DNA of 64,000 bases from Xenococcus sp. MO_188.B8 (GTDB lineage: Bacteria; Cyanobacteriota; Cyanobacteriia; Cyanobacteriales; Xenococcaceae), in NCBI GenBank assembly GCA_030065615.1, contig JASJDR010000002.1:1-64000 (forward strand), read 5' to 3'. The notes beneath the pieces were generated by a model. The model was not told where the DNA came from. It searched no databases and saw only the letters and a list, made by a program, of their open reading frames with translations. Below are positions 17,628-26,842 of this stretch, one piece after another (position 1 is the stretch's first letter; each line of letters opens with the position of its first letter). Made by a program: the position numbers and the translations under genes.

Positions 17628-18863
17628 TTATTTGATAATAATTTCTTGATATAATTTAGCCAAACTCTGACATTTGCTTTCCCAGTTGTATAAGTCTTTA
17701 ATTCTTTGTTGGGCTGATTGTCCAATACTCATCCATGTGTTTCGTTCTTTGACTAAACGAATCATTGTTAAAGCTAGCTCATTCACTACCTGTTCAGGAT
17801 TATGAACAGACACTTTGAAGCCTGTCTCCTCTGTTACCAATATGCTGGGTCCTCCTAAATTTAAACAAATGACGGGGCGACCTGCTGCCATTGCTTCTAG
17901 ACAAACTAGTCCTCCGGATTCGTGTAAACTTGGATGAATCAACGCAAGACATTCTGCGAGTTTTTGTAATGTCTCTTTTCTAGAAAGTTTGTTCCAGAAT
18001 TTGACTCGGTGGTCAATGCCCAATTCTTCTGCAAGAGATTCTAGCCGCGATCGCTCTGGTCCATCTCCCACAATCCAATATTCGGCATTATCGGGCAAAT
18101 CTGCTTGAGCAAAAGCTCTTAATCCCAAATTAAATCCTTTCCAGTGCAGGAGGCGACCCACACTAATAAATCGAACTGCATTCGGTTCCGACTGTCCATA
18201 TTTGGCAAGTTGAGCGATCTCTTGCTCAGATAATCCTAACTGAGAGACAACCTGAATATTTTCTGCACCTAATTTTCGTAGTCGTTCGGCTGTATCTTCT
18301 GTTGTAGCCCTAGCGAAAACACTCCGCCTAGCGGTTAGCCGCACAAATGGATCGAGTTCTCCCAACCTACGAGCTAAGTTTCTGAAAATCTCATAAACTT
18401 TTCCTCGCAAACTAAAATCTGGCCAAAAGGTTTTGGGCGCTGATTCTCCGCCCCCCACCGGACCCCAAATGAAGGGAATAGGAAGCAATGAAAGAAAACT
18501 AGGAGATGAATATCTAACATAGGTTACATGATGCACGAGGTCGAAACCGACTTTCTGATGTAGCTGGCGGGCAGAAAAATAAGCTTGAATTTGCCAAACA
18601 TAATAGTGGAGATATACTATCTGCTGCTTGAGATTTAATTTCACCAACCACTTAGGCGTATCGCAATAGATAAAATTCAATCCAGGAATCGAATTTTTAT
18701 TTAGTTCAACTTCAATATAGGGACGATTATTTTCCCTAGTAATTACCCAGATTTTATGATGTTTCGCTAACTCCCGAGCAACTTGCCAACCCACCCCTGG
18801 TTCAGAACCTTCACCCGGTCTGCAAGCATAGGCAGACAGAAGAACTTTCAGGTTACTACTCAC
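17628..18863 (-). CDS. GT4 family glycosyltransferase
   Basis: The GT-B protein of about 411 residues has the N-terminal motif LLSAYACRPGEGSEPGVGW, common to a GT4 subfamily, then IPFIWGPVGGGESAP. The donor domain holds FISVGRLLHWKGFNLGLRA, GDGPERSRLE and the E-x7-E motif in HESGGLVCLEAMA. I prefer the GTG at 18863 because GGAGG lies nine bases upstream; a TTG at 18884 would add seven residues. The start overlaps the last codons of the upstream GT4 gene by eight bases, which indicates translational coupling. Donor and acceptor are unknown. Confidence 0.87.
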   Translation of the reverse strand: MSSNLKVLLSAYACRPGEGSEPGVGWQVARELAKHHKIWVITRENNRPYIEVELNKNSIPGLNFIYCDTPKWLVKLNLKQQIVYLHYYVWQIQAYFSARQLHQKVGFDLVHHVTYVRYSSPSFLSLLPIPFIWGPVGGGESAPKTFWPDFSLRGKVYEIFRNLARRLGELDPFVRLTARRSVFARATTEDTAERLRKLGAENIQVVSQLGLSEQEIAQLAKYGQSEPNAVRFISVGRLLHWKGFNLGLRAFAQADLPDNAEYWIVGDGPERSRLESLAEELGIDHRVKFWNKLSRKETLQKLAECLALIHPSLHESGGLVCLEAMAAGRPVICLNLGGPSILVTEETGFKVSVHNPEQVVNELALTMIRLVKERNTWMSIGQSAQQRIKDLYNWESKCQSLAKLYQEIIIK

Positions 18864-20010
18864 TTGATTTTGCCTCCAAAACAAAAGATGTTACTTTTGC
18901 TAGAAACTTGGCTGCAGCTTCTGGAGTATATTGATCCATCAAATGCTGTGATTTCTTTCCCATAGCGATCGCTAACTCCGGTTTGCCAATAAAACGACCC
19001 ATCAATTCTGCAAGTTTTTCCGGTTCATTGGGGTCAAAACTATAACCATTTTCCCCTTCAACTACTAGCTCTGATGCACCAGCCCATTTTGAACAAAGTA
19101 CTGGTTTGCCCAAAACCATGGCTTCTAGTACCACCACACCCCAAGTATCTTCTAGAGTAGGCAACACAAATACGTCAGCCATACCAAAATACTTTCCTAA
19201 CTCACCGTAGTCTACTCTTCCCGCCCACTTTATGCAATTTGTCAAGTTATTTTTTTGACTGAATTCTTCTAATTCCTGGCGTTGGGAACCATCACCCACA
19301 ACTAACAATGTATAGGAGTGTTCATACCCCTGTTTTGTTAGTATTGCACAGGCTTCTAGTAACAAATTCAACCCTTTTCTAGGGTTAACACTTCCGACAA
19401 ACAGGAAAACAGGTTTTTTGTCTTGGGAAAATACTTGTTCCGTTACATTTCCCCCTGACATGGAGTTTGCTGCAGGAACTTCATAGGGTTGCACAAAAAC
19501 ATGATTTTCTTTGGCGTTCAGGATTTCTGTAAGATAGGCTTGACCAGCATGACTGTTGGTGATGCAGGCGTCTGATGCTTTCACCATTAATCGCCGCATA
19601 GCTATACGCAATACTGAGTTACGATAGTCTACGCTGGGGGAACTACCTTCGTAAGCAATGACGACTCGCCATTTACCCAGAGGTTTAAAGAGCAGCGTTA
19701 GGATGGTCCAAATTCCAAAAGAATTGGAAAAGATAACCTGAGGCTTAAACTTTAGCAACCGACCGACAATACTCAAGGGTAGGTAAGTAAAGTTATTGCC
19801 GTAGCCCGTTAATGCTTTGGTTATTGGTATAACCTTTCTTTTTCCGACTATTTCAACTTTGACCGAGTCTTCAAACCCTGGGGCAAATCCATGCCAACGG
19901 CTAGTGAATATAGTGGTCTGGGGAAAAAGTTTGGTCAAATGACTTATGGTAGGTTGCCAGTAATAAAAGGCTGACGTCAGAAGCCAGCCGATGCGGGGAC
20001 TATTCATCAC
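18856..20010 (-). CDS. GT4 family glycosyltransferase
   Basis: The 384-residue GT-B protein begins MMNSPRIGWLLTSAFYYWQP and has VIFSNSFGIWTILTLLFKPL in the acceptor domain. In the donor domain are FLFVGSVNPRKGLNLLLEA, VVGDGSQRQELEE and LEDTWGVVVLEAMVLGKPV, where the first acidic residue of E-x7-E is Asp. It probably acts on a lipid-linked sugar chain in the cytosol. It is followed directly, with overlap, by another GT4 gene, so the two are made together. A 550-bp gap lies upstream. Confidence 0.86.
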   Translation of the reverse strand: MMNSPRIGWLLTSAFYYWQPTISHLTKLFPQTTIFTSRWHGFAPGFEDSVKVEIVGKRKVIPITKALTGYGNNFTYLPLSIVGRLLKFKPQVIFSNSFGIWTILTLLFKPLGKWRVVIAYEGSSPSVDYRNSVLRIAMRRLMVKASDACITNSHAGQAYLTEILNAKENHVFVQPYEVPAANSMSGGNVTEQVFSQDKKPVFLFVGSVNPRKGLNLLLEACAILTKQGYEHSYTLLVVGDGSQRQELEEFSQKNNLTNCIKWAGRVDYGELGKYFGMADVFVLPTLEDTWGVVVLEAMVLGKPVLCSKWAGASELVVEGENGYSFDPNEPEKLAELMGRFIGKPELAIAMGKKSQHLMDQYTPEAAAKFLAKVTSFVLEAKSSE

Positions 20011-20561
20011 TAGAATATTTATTGTAGTAGTAGTTAATAAGAGATAAGAATTCAGTGAAATTTTTCGCTATTATTAATCTATTAAGTAGTAAAAAAATTA
20101 ATTACATAAAAAACTACACTGTAAGCCAGTTATAGAAACAAACCTTTGTGTAAATAAATCTGTCCAGGTACTTATAAATGAGCAATCATCAATCAACATC
20201 CATAATATTTTTTCTAACCTCACTGCGAGGATAGCGAGGATATGTTGGTAAGAAAAATAGCTCTTTTTAAACTTTACTGGAATTAGGACTACCCCTGTTA
20301 AGGTGACCAAATGTACTATCTTGAACTTATGGGAATTTCAAGGCGCGAGCGCTAAAAATCAAAAATTACTTTTTGAACTATCTCATATTCTTTTGAGAGA
20401 AGTGTTCATTTAAAAATTATTTGAAAGGCGCGATAATAAAAACTTTTCGCGCCACTTTTATAAATTTTAGTTCCAGATAGTTTGATTTTGTATATTTTTT
20501 CCTAAATCCTTTGACAGATCAGCCTTTTACCCCAATTCAACAATATAAGTTCGGTAGAGCC
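20011..20561. other. Spacer with GC-rich hairpin
   Basis: No gene is convincing here. A 70-codon frame on the minus strand (20098-20310) has no ribosome binding site or recognisable motif. At about 20428-20454 the arms GGCGCGA and TCGCGCC form a 7-bp hairpin, with a similar GGCGCGAGCGC arm at 20341. This may be a terminator or a small repeat; no clear T-run follows in either direction. Confidence 0.3.
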
Positions 20562-20909
20562 TTACTTGTATTCCTTATCAGGTTTTAGGATGTATCGAAT
20601 CTGTTGGGCATGAAATAAATGGCAAAGTCTTCTTTCGTAGAAGTTCTGCCAATGTATATTTCTATTCACTAAATTGGTCAAACAACGTGCCAGCAATTTA
20701 TCGCATATACTTGAACGATGGAATTCAATATTGATAGATTCAATGTGGAAGCGCACATCAGAATAAAAAGACGGAATATTTTTACGTATATTAGGCAGTT
20801 TATCTAGTGCGACAAAATAGTACATTCTAATACCACCGCTACCAAGATCAAGTTTGATCGGTTTTTTTTGTTTAATATTCTGTTCTAGCTGAGGATTAAT
20901 TATTCGCAT
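20562..20909 (-). pseudogene. Internally deleted SAM-dependent methyltransferase
   Basis: The 115-residue frame opens MRIINPQLEQ and has the SAM-binding motif I, IKLDLGSGG. Soon after comes a segment typical of methyltransferase C-termini: LVNRNIHWQNFYERRLCHLF and QQIRYILKPDKE. Class I methyltransferases of this type are about 230-250 residues long. The central sheet that completes the SAM site and substrate pocket is missing, with the reading frame kept. It is probably inactive, although it has a start and no stop within it. It precedes the GT2 gene's downstream end in the locus. Confidence 0.55.
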
Positions 20910-20951
20910 TGTCTTAATAAATAGATTATTTTCTGATATAGCATTACTAAA

Positions 20952-21848
20952 TTATTTATGAGAAAAATAGTGAAAAGCAGCCCTGAACTTTATTTCTAAG
21001 TTTTCTAATACTGAAGATTGGGACAAATAGTCATCAATCAATTTTTCAAGATTTAAGTCAGCAGAGCCAGGCTTCCAAAAATTACAAAGCCCATAGCTAA
21101 AGTTTTTATTAGCGCATTTCCTTAGTCTTGGTGATTTTTGCCTCATCCAGGAAGCTTGTTCTAATTTAATTTGAGGACTTGCTTTATAGCGTGCATTATT
21201 CCCATGTATTCTCATTGTTGAGAGAGGCAGATTGAGAAAAAATCCTTTTTCGGAAGCAAGGGCCATAACTCGCAAACAAGTATCGGGTGATTGAGTTACA
21301 GCTTCAGGTAAAGGGAGAATTGACTGTAGAAGTGAACGCCGTAAGCAAATACCAGAAGTAGGAGGACCCCAATTAGGATGTTTCGCTTGGGAAATTATTT
21401 GGTGTCTCCAATCAATTTCATTGTGAGAATTTTGAGGTGCTGGTGGATAGTAGCATAAAAAATTATTTTTATAGTCAATATACTGCAAAGGATGAAAACA
21501 CCAACCAATGTCTAAATTGCGTTGAAATACATCAACAACTTGCAATACTTTCTGAGGAAGAAAAGTGTCATCAGAATCAAGAAAACAAATAATATCTCCT
21601 TTACTTACCCTAAAAGCTGCGTTAATTGCTGAAGATTGTCCTCCATTATCCTTGAGAATTGGAATAATATTGTTTTTATAGCTCTTGATAATATTTGGTG
21701 AACTATCAGTTGAGCCATCATCAACTACAATTATTTCAGTATGATCATAGCTTTGATTGATAGCGCTATCTATAGCTCGAGGCAAAAATTGCTCATAATT
21801 GTATGACGTGACAATTATACTTACTAGAGGTGGAAAATTTTCTATCAT
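20952..21848 (-). CDS. GT2 family glycosyltransferase
   Basis: The protein of about 298 residues is a GT-A enzyme: PLVSIIVTSYNYEQFLPRAI, the nucleotide-binding VDDGSTDSS, the metal-binding DSDD (ICFLDSDDTF), and an acceptor region with WGPPTSGICLRR and SPDTCLRVMALA, corresponding to the catalytic acidic motif. It transfers one sugar, probably to a lipid-linked acceptor in the cytosol. I take the ATG at 21848 instead of the TTG two codons earlier. The C-terminal 80 residues are diverged. Confidence 0.86.
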   Translation of the reverse strand: MIENFPPLVSIIVTSYNYEQFLPRAIDSAINQSYDHTEIIVVDDGSTDSSPNIIKSYKNNIIPILKDNGGQSSAINAAFRVSKGDIICFLDSDDTFLPQKVLQVVDVFQRNLDIGWCFHPLQYIDYKNNFLCYYPPAPQNSHNEIDWRHQIISQAKHPNWGPPTSGICLRRSLLQSILPLPEAVTQSPDTCLRVMALASEKGFFLNLPLSTMRIHGNNARYKASPQIKLEQASWMRQKSPRLRKCANKNFSYGLCNFWKPGSADLNLEKLIDDYLSQSSVLENLEIKFRAAFHYFSHK

Positions 21849-22062
21849 TATCAAAAAAGATATGGTTAATTTTGCTTGATGATTGTAATTTGGATAGTGA
21901 AGGGAATAATAAATTAATTCAGCTAACCAGGTTAAGATTAATAGTCAATTCATCGAATAAAAAAATTAGGATGTACAGTGTGAAGCAACTGATTGACTAT
22001 CTTATGCACGGGTTTTATTTGAATTAAAGATGAGTTTAGGAGAAGATTTTCAGGAATTAAAG

Positions 22063-23346
22063 CTATTGAAAGTTTTGAAGTAATCGTTTGAAGATAGTTG
22101 GCGCAAATTGAGAAGCTGAATTTTGGTCGGTAAACTTCTGCATTTTGACCAAATCTTTATCTGAGAAGATAGAGCTTAGTATTTTTTCAATTCCCAAAGC
22201 GATCACTCTTGGATCGGTCGAATCTACCGTAAGTCCTAAATGATATTGCTTAACTAATTCCCCCATGAGACCGTAGTCTGAACTCAATACTGGCTTTTGC
22301 TTGGCTGCTGCCAGATTAAGAATGCCGCTCATACCAACATGGCGTTGATATAGAGCTAGTATAAAATCAGAAACCTCAAAATAGGCTTGGACAAGTTCTT
22401 CAGGAAGAAACTCATATTTGCGATAGATCTCAATAGGATATCGACTAGTTAACCTTGCAATTCGACTTTCGATTCGATATTGATGCTCTTCAGAAGTTTC
22501 TCCGATTAAGGCAATAGCAATTGTGCTACAGATTTCTTCAGGTAAAAAAGGAATAGAGTCTAAAAGTTGATATATTCCCTTGCGATCAGTTAAAGCACCA
22601 AAAAGCAGAAATAATTTTCGATTAGAATCAATATTTAAAGAATCTTTCACTTGGTTGAGTTGGTCTTGAGAATATTGATGGACTTGAACTGGATCGGGTA
22701 AATAGAGCAGTTTCGGATTTTCTAGCTTTTGCTTTAAGTATTTAACAACAAAGGGATCTATAGTAAATAAAGTTCTTAATTTAGAGTTACTAAGAACTAG
22801 ATTGAGAAGCATCTTTTCCCACCTAACCTGAATATCACTATAGCCAGCAGGTAGGTGGGCAAAAAATTTATAGTGAAATTTAGGTCTAAAATAAATACCA
22901 GAAACGGGGCAAGGAGGATTTAGCCGAAGTGCTAGTGGATATTGATAGGTGTCATAGTACATCAATAGAGCGTGATCGATCTTTAGTCGTTTTGCGTAAC
23001 GGCAAAAGATAAACCACTCTTGAAAATTACGTAAATTACGATTTAGACTATTATTACGAGGTTTTAGACTGTCTTCTTCTTCTTGACTGATAGGAAAAAA
23101 CTGAATATTTTCAGGGTCTAATTGTTGGCCAAGTTGAACAACATCCGCATGTTCGAGCAAAAAACGAGGGGATACGAGTACGATGATTTGTCCTGAAAGC
23201 TTTTTTTGATGCCAATAATTTAATAAATATTGGATATACTCAGGATGATGACCATAAATTGAAAGATCGAAAAGCATTAGGCGATCAATAGAGACAGACT
23301 TCTCTAATACTTTTCGAAGCTTAGAGTGCAGATTATACATAATCAT
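22063..23346 (-). CDS. GT4-like glycosyltransferase, diverged
   Basis: The 427-residue GT-B-type protein has the N-terminal LMLFDLSIYGHHPEYIQYLL, a pattern seen in a distinct GT4 branch, and in the donor domain LFLLFGALTDRKGIYQLLDS and ALIGE. The usual E-x7-E is not conserved; the equivalent is RHVGMSGILNLAAAKQKPV. It may still be active, as several GT4 branches lack the first Glu. It starts 16 bases after the end of the next upstream GT4 gene, so the two are co-transcribed. Substrate unknown. Confidence 0.75.
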   Translation of the reverse strand: MIMYNLHSKLRKVLEKSVSIDRLMLFDLSIYGHHPEYIQYLLNYWHQKKLSGQIIVLVSPRFLLEHADVVQLGQQLDPENIQFFPISQEEEDSLKPRNNSLNRNLRNFQEWFIFCRYAKRLKIDHALLMYYDTYQYPLALRLNPPCPVSGIYFRPKFHYKFFAHLPAGYSDIQVRWEKMLLNLVLSNSKLRTLFTIDPFVVKYLKQKLENPKLLYLPDPVQVHQYSQDQLNQVKDSLNIDSNRKLFLLFGALTDRKGIYQLLDSIPFLPEEICSTIAIALIGETSEEHQYRIESRIARLTSRYPIEIYRKYEFLPEELVQAYFEVSDFILALYQRHVGMSGILNLAAAKQKPVLSSDYGLMGELVKQYHLGLTVDSTDPRVIALGIEKILSSIFSDKDLVKMQKFTDQNSASQFAPTIFKRLLQNFQ

Positions 23347-23361
23347 CTTGTATGGCCTTTT

Positions 23362-24600
23362 TTAGGCTGTAATAATTTCTTGATAAAGAGATAAATAACG
23401 TTTGGCTTGTAAATCCAAATTGAATTCCTTTTTTGCTTTGTCGCGAGCTTGAATATTTAGTTGCTGGTGTCTTTCTTTATCTTCTAATATCCAAGAAATT
23501 CCCCTAGCTAAATCTTGAGTTTCATAAGGTTCAGCTAAATAACCATTTTGTTGGTGGTCTACAATATCTCTAAGTCCAGTAGTATTAAAAGCCACTACTG
23601 GAGTTCCACAAGCCAATGATTCAGAAGCAGTTTGTCCGAAAGCTTCCTGCATTGACGGTACTACCATTACGTCAGCAGCAGAATAAACTAGTGCCAGTGA
23701 AATGTTATCAAAAAATTGACCCAGATAATGAACTGGGAATTCTAGATTAATTGGTTTTTGAGGAGCTGTCGCACCAAAAATTACTAAATCTAAATCTTGG
23801 GATTTGGTTTGTTGTAAAAGTCTTTTTATGGCTGGTTGTAAAAATTGCAACCCTTTTCTACTATCGCCTGTAGTTCCTGGAGATGCCCCAAATAAAACTA
23901 GTTTTTTATTTAGTGGTAAATTAAAAAGTTGACGAGCAGTTATTTTAGAGACTGGTTTATACTTGGCTAAATCTAAACCGTGAGGAATCACCTCAATGGG
24001 AAAAGATTTAAACAAAGAACTACTTTTGGCTTGTTCAGCTAACCAATGACTAGGACTAACAATGGTTAAATTTAAATTTTGCCAAGCTTTAGCCTTGCGC
24101 TGCCATACCCAATGGGATAAATCACTACTAAGGTTACGTTTGAATAGGGGGCATTTTCCACAAGCCTTTTGAAAGCGATCGCAATCTTGAGTGTAATGAC
24201 AACCACCCGTAAAAGGCCACATATCATGAAGAGTCCAAACTAGTGGTTTGTTCAATTTAGCTAATGTTTCTATTTGGACAAAACCATTACAAATCCAGTG
24301 AAGATTAACTAGATCGGGATTGAGTTGTTTGACTTTTGCTGCGATCGCGTCGGAAAACCACTGGGCTGAAAACATACCGCGATCTCTTTTCTGATGAAGT
24401 TTTAAAGGTAGTCCATTTGCGCTCGGTCCTAACTTGGTTAAGATATCCTGTTTGGCGATTACAGTTTTATCCAAACTATCTTTGGCTCGAACTAACATTT
24501 GCGAATCTACACCAATAGTTTGCAACCCCTGATGTAGCCGATAAGCAGCACGAGCAGCACCCCCTTCAAGATCTGATGTGCTGAGATGTAAAACTTTCAC
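23362..24600 (-). CDS. GT4 family glycosyltransferase
   Basis: The 412-residue GT-B enzyme begins MKVLHLSTSDLEGGAARAAY, with a Cys-rich acceptor region (GGCHYTQDCDRF, ACGKCPLF) typical of one GT4 subfamily that may bind zinc. Its donor domain has LVLFGASPGTTGDSRKGLQF and the E-x7-E motif in QEAFGQTASESLACGTPVV. The start is a GTG at 24600, and its first bases overlap the stop of an IS66 fragment, so an insertion and decay event sits immediately upstream. It appears to be the first glycosyltransferase gene of the leftward polysaccharide block. Confidence 0.87.
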   Translation of the reverse strand: MKVLHLSTSDLEGGAARAAYRLHQGLQTIGVDSQMLVRAKDSLDKTVIAKQDILTKLGPSANGLPLKLHQKRDRGMFSAQWFSDAIAAKVKQLNPDLVNLHWICNGFVQIETLAKLNKPLVWTLHDMWPFTGGCHYTQDCDRFQKACGKCPLFKRNLSSDLSHWVWQRKAKAWQNLNLTIVSPSHWLAEQAKSSSLFKSFPIEVIPHGLDLAKYKPVSKITARQLFNLPLNKKLVLFGASPGTTGDSRKGLQFLQPAIKRLLQQTKSQDLDLVIFGATAPQKPINLEFPVHYLGQFFDNISLALVYSAADVMVVPSMQEAFGQTASESLACGTPVVAFNTTGLRDIVDHQQNGYLAEPYETQDLARGISWILEDKERHQQLNIQARDKAKKEFNLDLQAKRYLSLYQEIITA

Positions 24601-24790
24601 TTGTTGTTAAATTTGACTTCGTTTTTCTTTTTTAATCCGTCTGATGATGGTGGTTTCGAGCTATTTTTACTGTTCAATCCCAAGCTCTTCTCTAACTCCG
24701 CTATTCTCCTTCGGAGTTCTCGGTTCTATTTTTCTAAACTTGCTATTTTTTGGACTGATTTGATTCTGAGCCAACACACAAGTCTCTTTT
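24597..24790 (-). pseudogene. IS66-type transposase N-terminal fragment
   Basis: The minus strand reads VQKIASLEK-stop-NRELRRRIAELEKSLG, then LNSKNSSKPPSSDGLKKK, and ends at a TGA. The coiled-coil followed by LGLNSxNSSKPPSSDG is diagnostic of the N-terminal region of IS66-family transposases. An in-frame TAG and the missing catalytic domain mark it as a relic. It fills the space between the ABC exporter gene and the GT4 gene, so it separates the NRPS block from the polysaccharide block. Confidence 0.8.
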
Positions 24791-24798
24791 TTTTTAAA

Positions 24799-26601
24799 CT
24801 ATTTATTAAGGACTATTTCCTGGTAAGTGCCAGACTTGACAGTACGTCCGTCTTCAATTACGTGTATGTGATCGCAATGTTCGATGGTTGAAAGGCGATG
24901 GGCAATAATGATGATGGTTTTTGTGCTACCGAGTGATTTAATTGCTTCAGTGACTAAACCTTCTGTTTCATTGTCGAGGGCAGCCGTAGCTTCATCAAAT
25001 ACCAAAATTTCTCGTTCATGATAAATTGCTCTGGCAATTCCCACCCGCTGACGCTGACCCCCAGATAACATCACACCACGTTCTCCAATAGTGGTTTGCA
25101 ATCCCTGAGGAAGTTGTTTGACCATTTCTGATAACTGAGCAGCCTCTAATGCTCGACGAACTCGGTCAGGGTCAATCAATGAGTCGGGAACTCCGAAGGC
25201 AATATTGCGTTCCAACGTGTCATCAATCAGAAAAATTGACTGCGGAACGTAACCCACCAGATTCTGCCAGGAACGCAGATTCTGATATATCGAGTTCCCA
25301 TCGACCTTGATATCTCCACTTTGTGGTATTAATAGTCCCAGAATGACATCTACCAGAGTAGTTTTGCCAGCTCCAGATTTACCAATAAGGCCAATTGATT
25401 CTCCTTTATTAACTTCCAGAGAAAGCCCTTGAAGCGCATTGCTGCTAGCATTGGGATATCGATAAGTCACATTCTCTAAAACAATCTGACGGGAGAATGT
25501 TAGACTTTCTTGTGAAACGTCAAGTTTGTTAGATAAGTTGTACGAGTAGTGGGGAGGGCTGAACGACTCTGTCTGTTCCAACACCTTTAAGTCATAGTAA
25601 ATCTGATCTAATGTATGAGCATAATACTGTAATGAATTATTCATTTTAATCATTTGACTCGTGATCGGCAGTAGACGGATTGAGGCAAGAGTAAATACTC
25701 CGAGTACCGCCGTTAAATTTTGAGGTTCTCCCTCATTGGTGAAGAGAAGTATAAATGTTAAGATAATTAGAAATGTAATCATAAAAGCTTCGAGCGCATA
25801 GCGAGGAAGATTTGAAAAACTCGCTGCCAGGGATGCATTTCTGCCAAAGGCTTTAGCATATTCTTGAAGTTGCTGCTCAAAGTAGGATTCGCAGCCAATT
25901 ACTTTAGTTTCTTTGAGTCCACCCAGACCATGATTGATCTGACGATGCATCCCAATGCGGGACTGGTAAACATTCTTGCCCCAACTCCTGGGTCGATCAT
26001 TAATGAATTTTATGATGGCAATCCCCAGTATTAAAAGACCTGCAATAACAATAGTAGCTAGTGCGTTAGTTAAAATTAACAGCCCTACTAATAGCATAGC
26101 CACAAAGCTGTTAGATATAAATGTTAACAGAGGCATAACAATGTTATTGGCACAAGTAGAGGTTCCATCAATAATATTTTGCACAATAATGCTACTATTC
26201 TTTTCTAAATGATAAGTATAGGGGGCATGCAAGTATGCTTTCATTAACCTGTTAGCCAATTCGCCCTGCAATTTAAATCCAAATTCAAAAATATACTTTT
26301 GATTACTGAAATTAAGAAAAGCTTTGATGAAAAAACTGATAATTAGGAGCAGACCCAGTAGCACCAGAAAACTACTTTCAGATCTTAGGTGGAGTCCTTT
26401 ATAAACACTATATAGTACTCTATTTTGGGTTATTACTTTAGTATTAGTAGCCAGGCTCATGAAAGGAGCAATCATCCCAATTCCAATGACTTCGAACAAA
26501 GAAGTAGATAGGAATAAAGCTATCATCTTCAGGAGTACTTTGTAATTACCCTCTAAAAGGTATTCAATTTTTTTGAACCATTTAATTGAAAGTATTTTCA
26601 A
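24799..26601 (-). CDS. ABC exporter, fused permease and ATPase
   Basis: The protein of about 600 residues has six membrane helices in its first 330 residues and a nucleotide-binding domain after about 380: Walker A GKSGAGKTT, Q-loop YVPQSIFLID, signature LSGGQRQR, Walker B ILVFDEATAALD and H-loop IIIIAHRLS. It is a half-size MsbA/LipidA-type exporter that works as a homodimer in the inner membrane. I take the TTG at 26601 as start because GAGG lies eight bases upstream; a TTG at 26637 is the alternative. It lies 200 bases after the last NRPS gene on the same strand, so it probably exports the NRPS product, although glycan or lipid export is possible. Confidence 0.88.
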   Translation of the reverse strand: MKILSIKWFKKIEYLLEGNYKVLLKMIALFLSTSLFEVIGIGMIAPFMSLATNTKVITQNRVLYSVYKGLHLRSESSFLVLLGLLLIISFFIKAFLNFSNQKYIFEFGFKLQGELANRLMKAYLHAPYTYHLEKNSSIIVQNIIDGTSTCANNIVMPLLTFISNSFVAMLLVGLLILTNALATIVIAGLLILGIAIIKFINDRPRSWGKNVYQSRIGMHRQINHGLGGLKETKVIGCESYFEQQLQEYAKAFGRNASLAASFSNLPRYALEAFMITFLIILTFILLFTNEGEPQNLTAVLGVFTLASIRLLPITSQMIKMNNSLQYYAHTLDQIYYDLKVLEQTESFSPPHYSYNLSNKLDVSQESLTFSRQIVLENVTYRYPNASSNALQGLSLEVNKGESIGLIGKSGAGKTTLVDVILGLLIPQSGDIKVDGNSIYQNLRSWQNLVGYVPQSIFLIDDTLERNIAFGVPDSLIDPDRVRRALEAAQLSEMVKQLPQGLQTTIGERGVMLSGGQRQRVGIARAIYHEREILVFDEATAALDNETEGLVTEAIKSLGSTKTIIIIAHRLSTIEHCDHIHVIEDGRTVKSGTYQEIVLNK

Positions 26602-26842
26602 TTTTTTATCCTCATGAACGAATTTAAAAACAACCAACTACCCAATGTAAAACTTTAGTATCGCTGTGCGAAAGTCAAAAGTAAATTCGGACGTTCAATA
26701 TTCTGAAGTCTCCCAAGAATTAAGTCTTTTAAAGCCCAAAAGCTTTTTAGAGCAAAGATTACAAGAATTTTGAGCATGTGCTTTATTTATCCTCATTCCC
26801 ACTATGTACATAGACAGCTTATGAGCAAGTTAATTCAAGTAC

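Noticed and set aside
20098-20310. 70-codon frame on the minus strand
   Set aside because: No ribosome binding site, no recognisable motif, and it is isolated in an AT-rich spacer.
24601-24891. 96-codon plus-strand frame rich in Phe and Leu
   Set aside because: It is the antisense of the IS66 fragment and of the exporter gene end; the minus strand explains the sequence.
26660-26780. Plus-strand open stretch SEVSQELSLLKPKSFLEQRL before the NRPS end
   Set aside because: Too short, without a start, and in the spacer between exporter and NRPS; may be a relic but cannot be supported.
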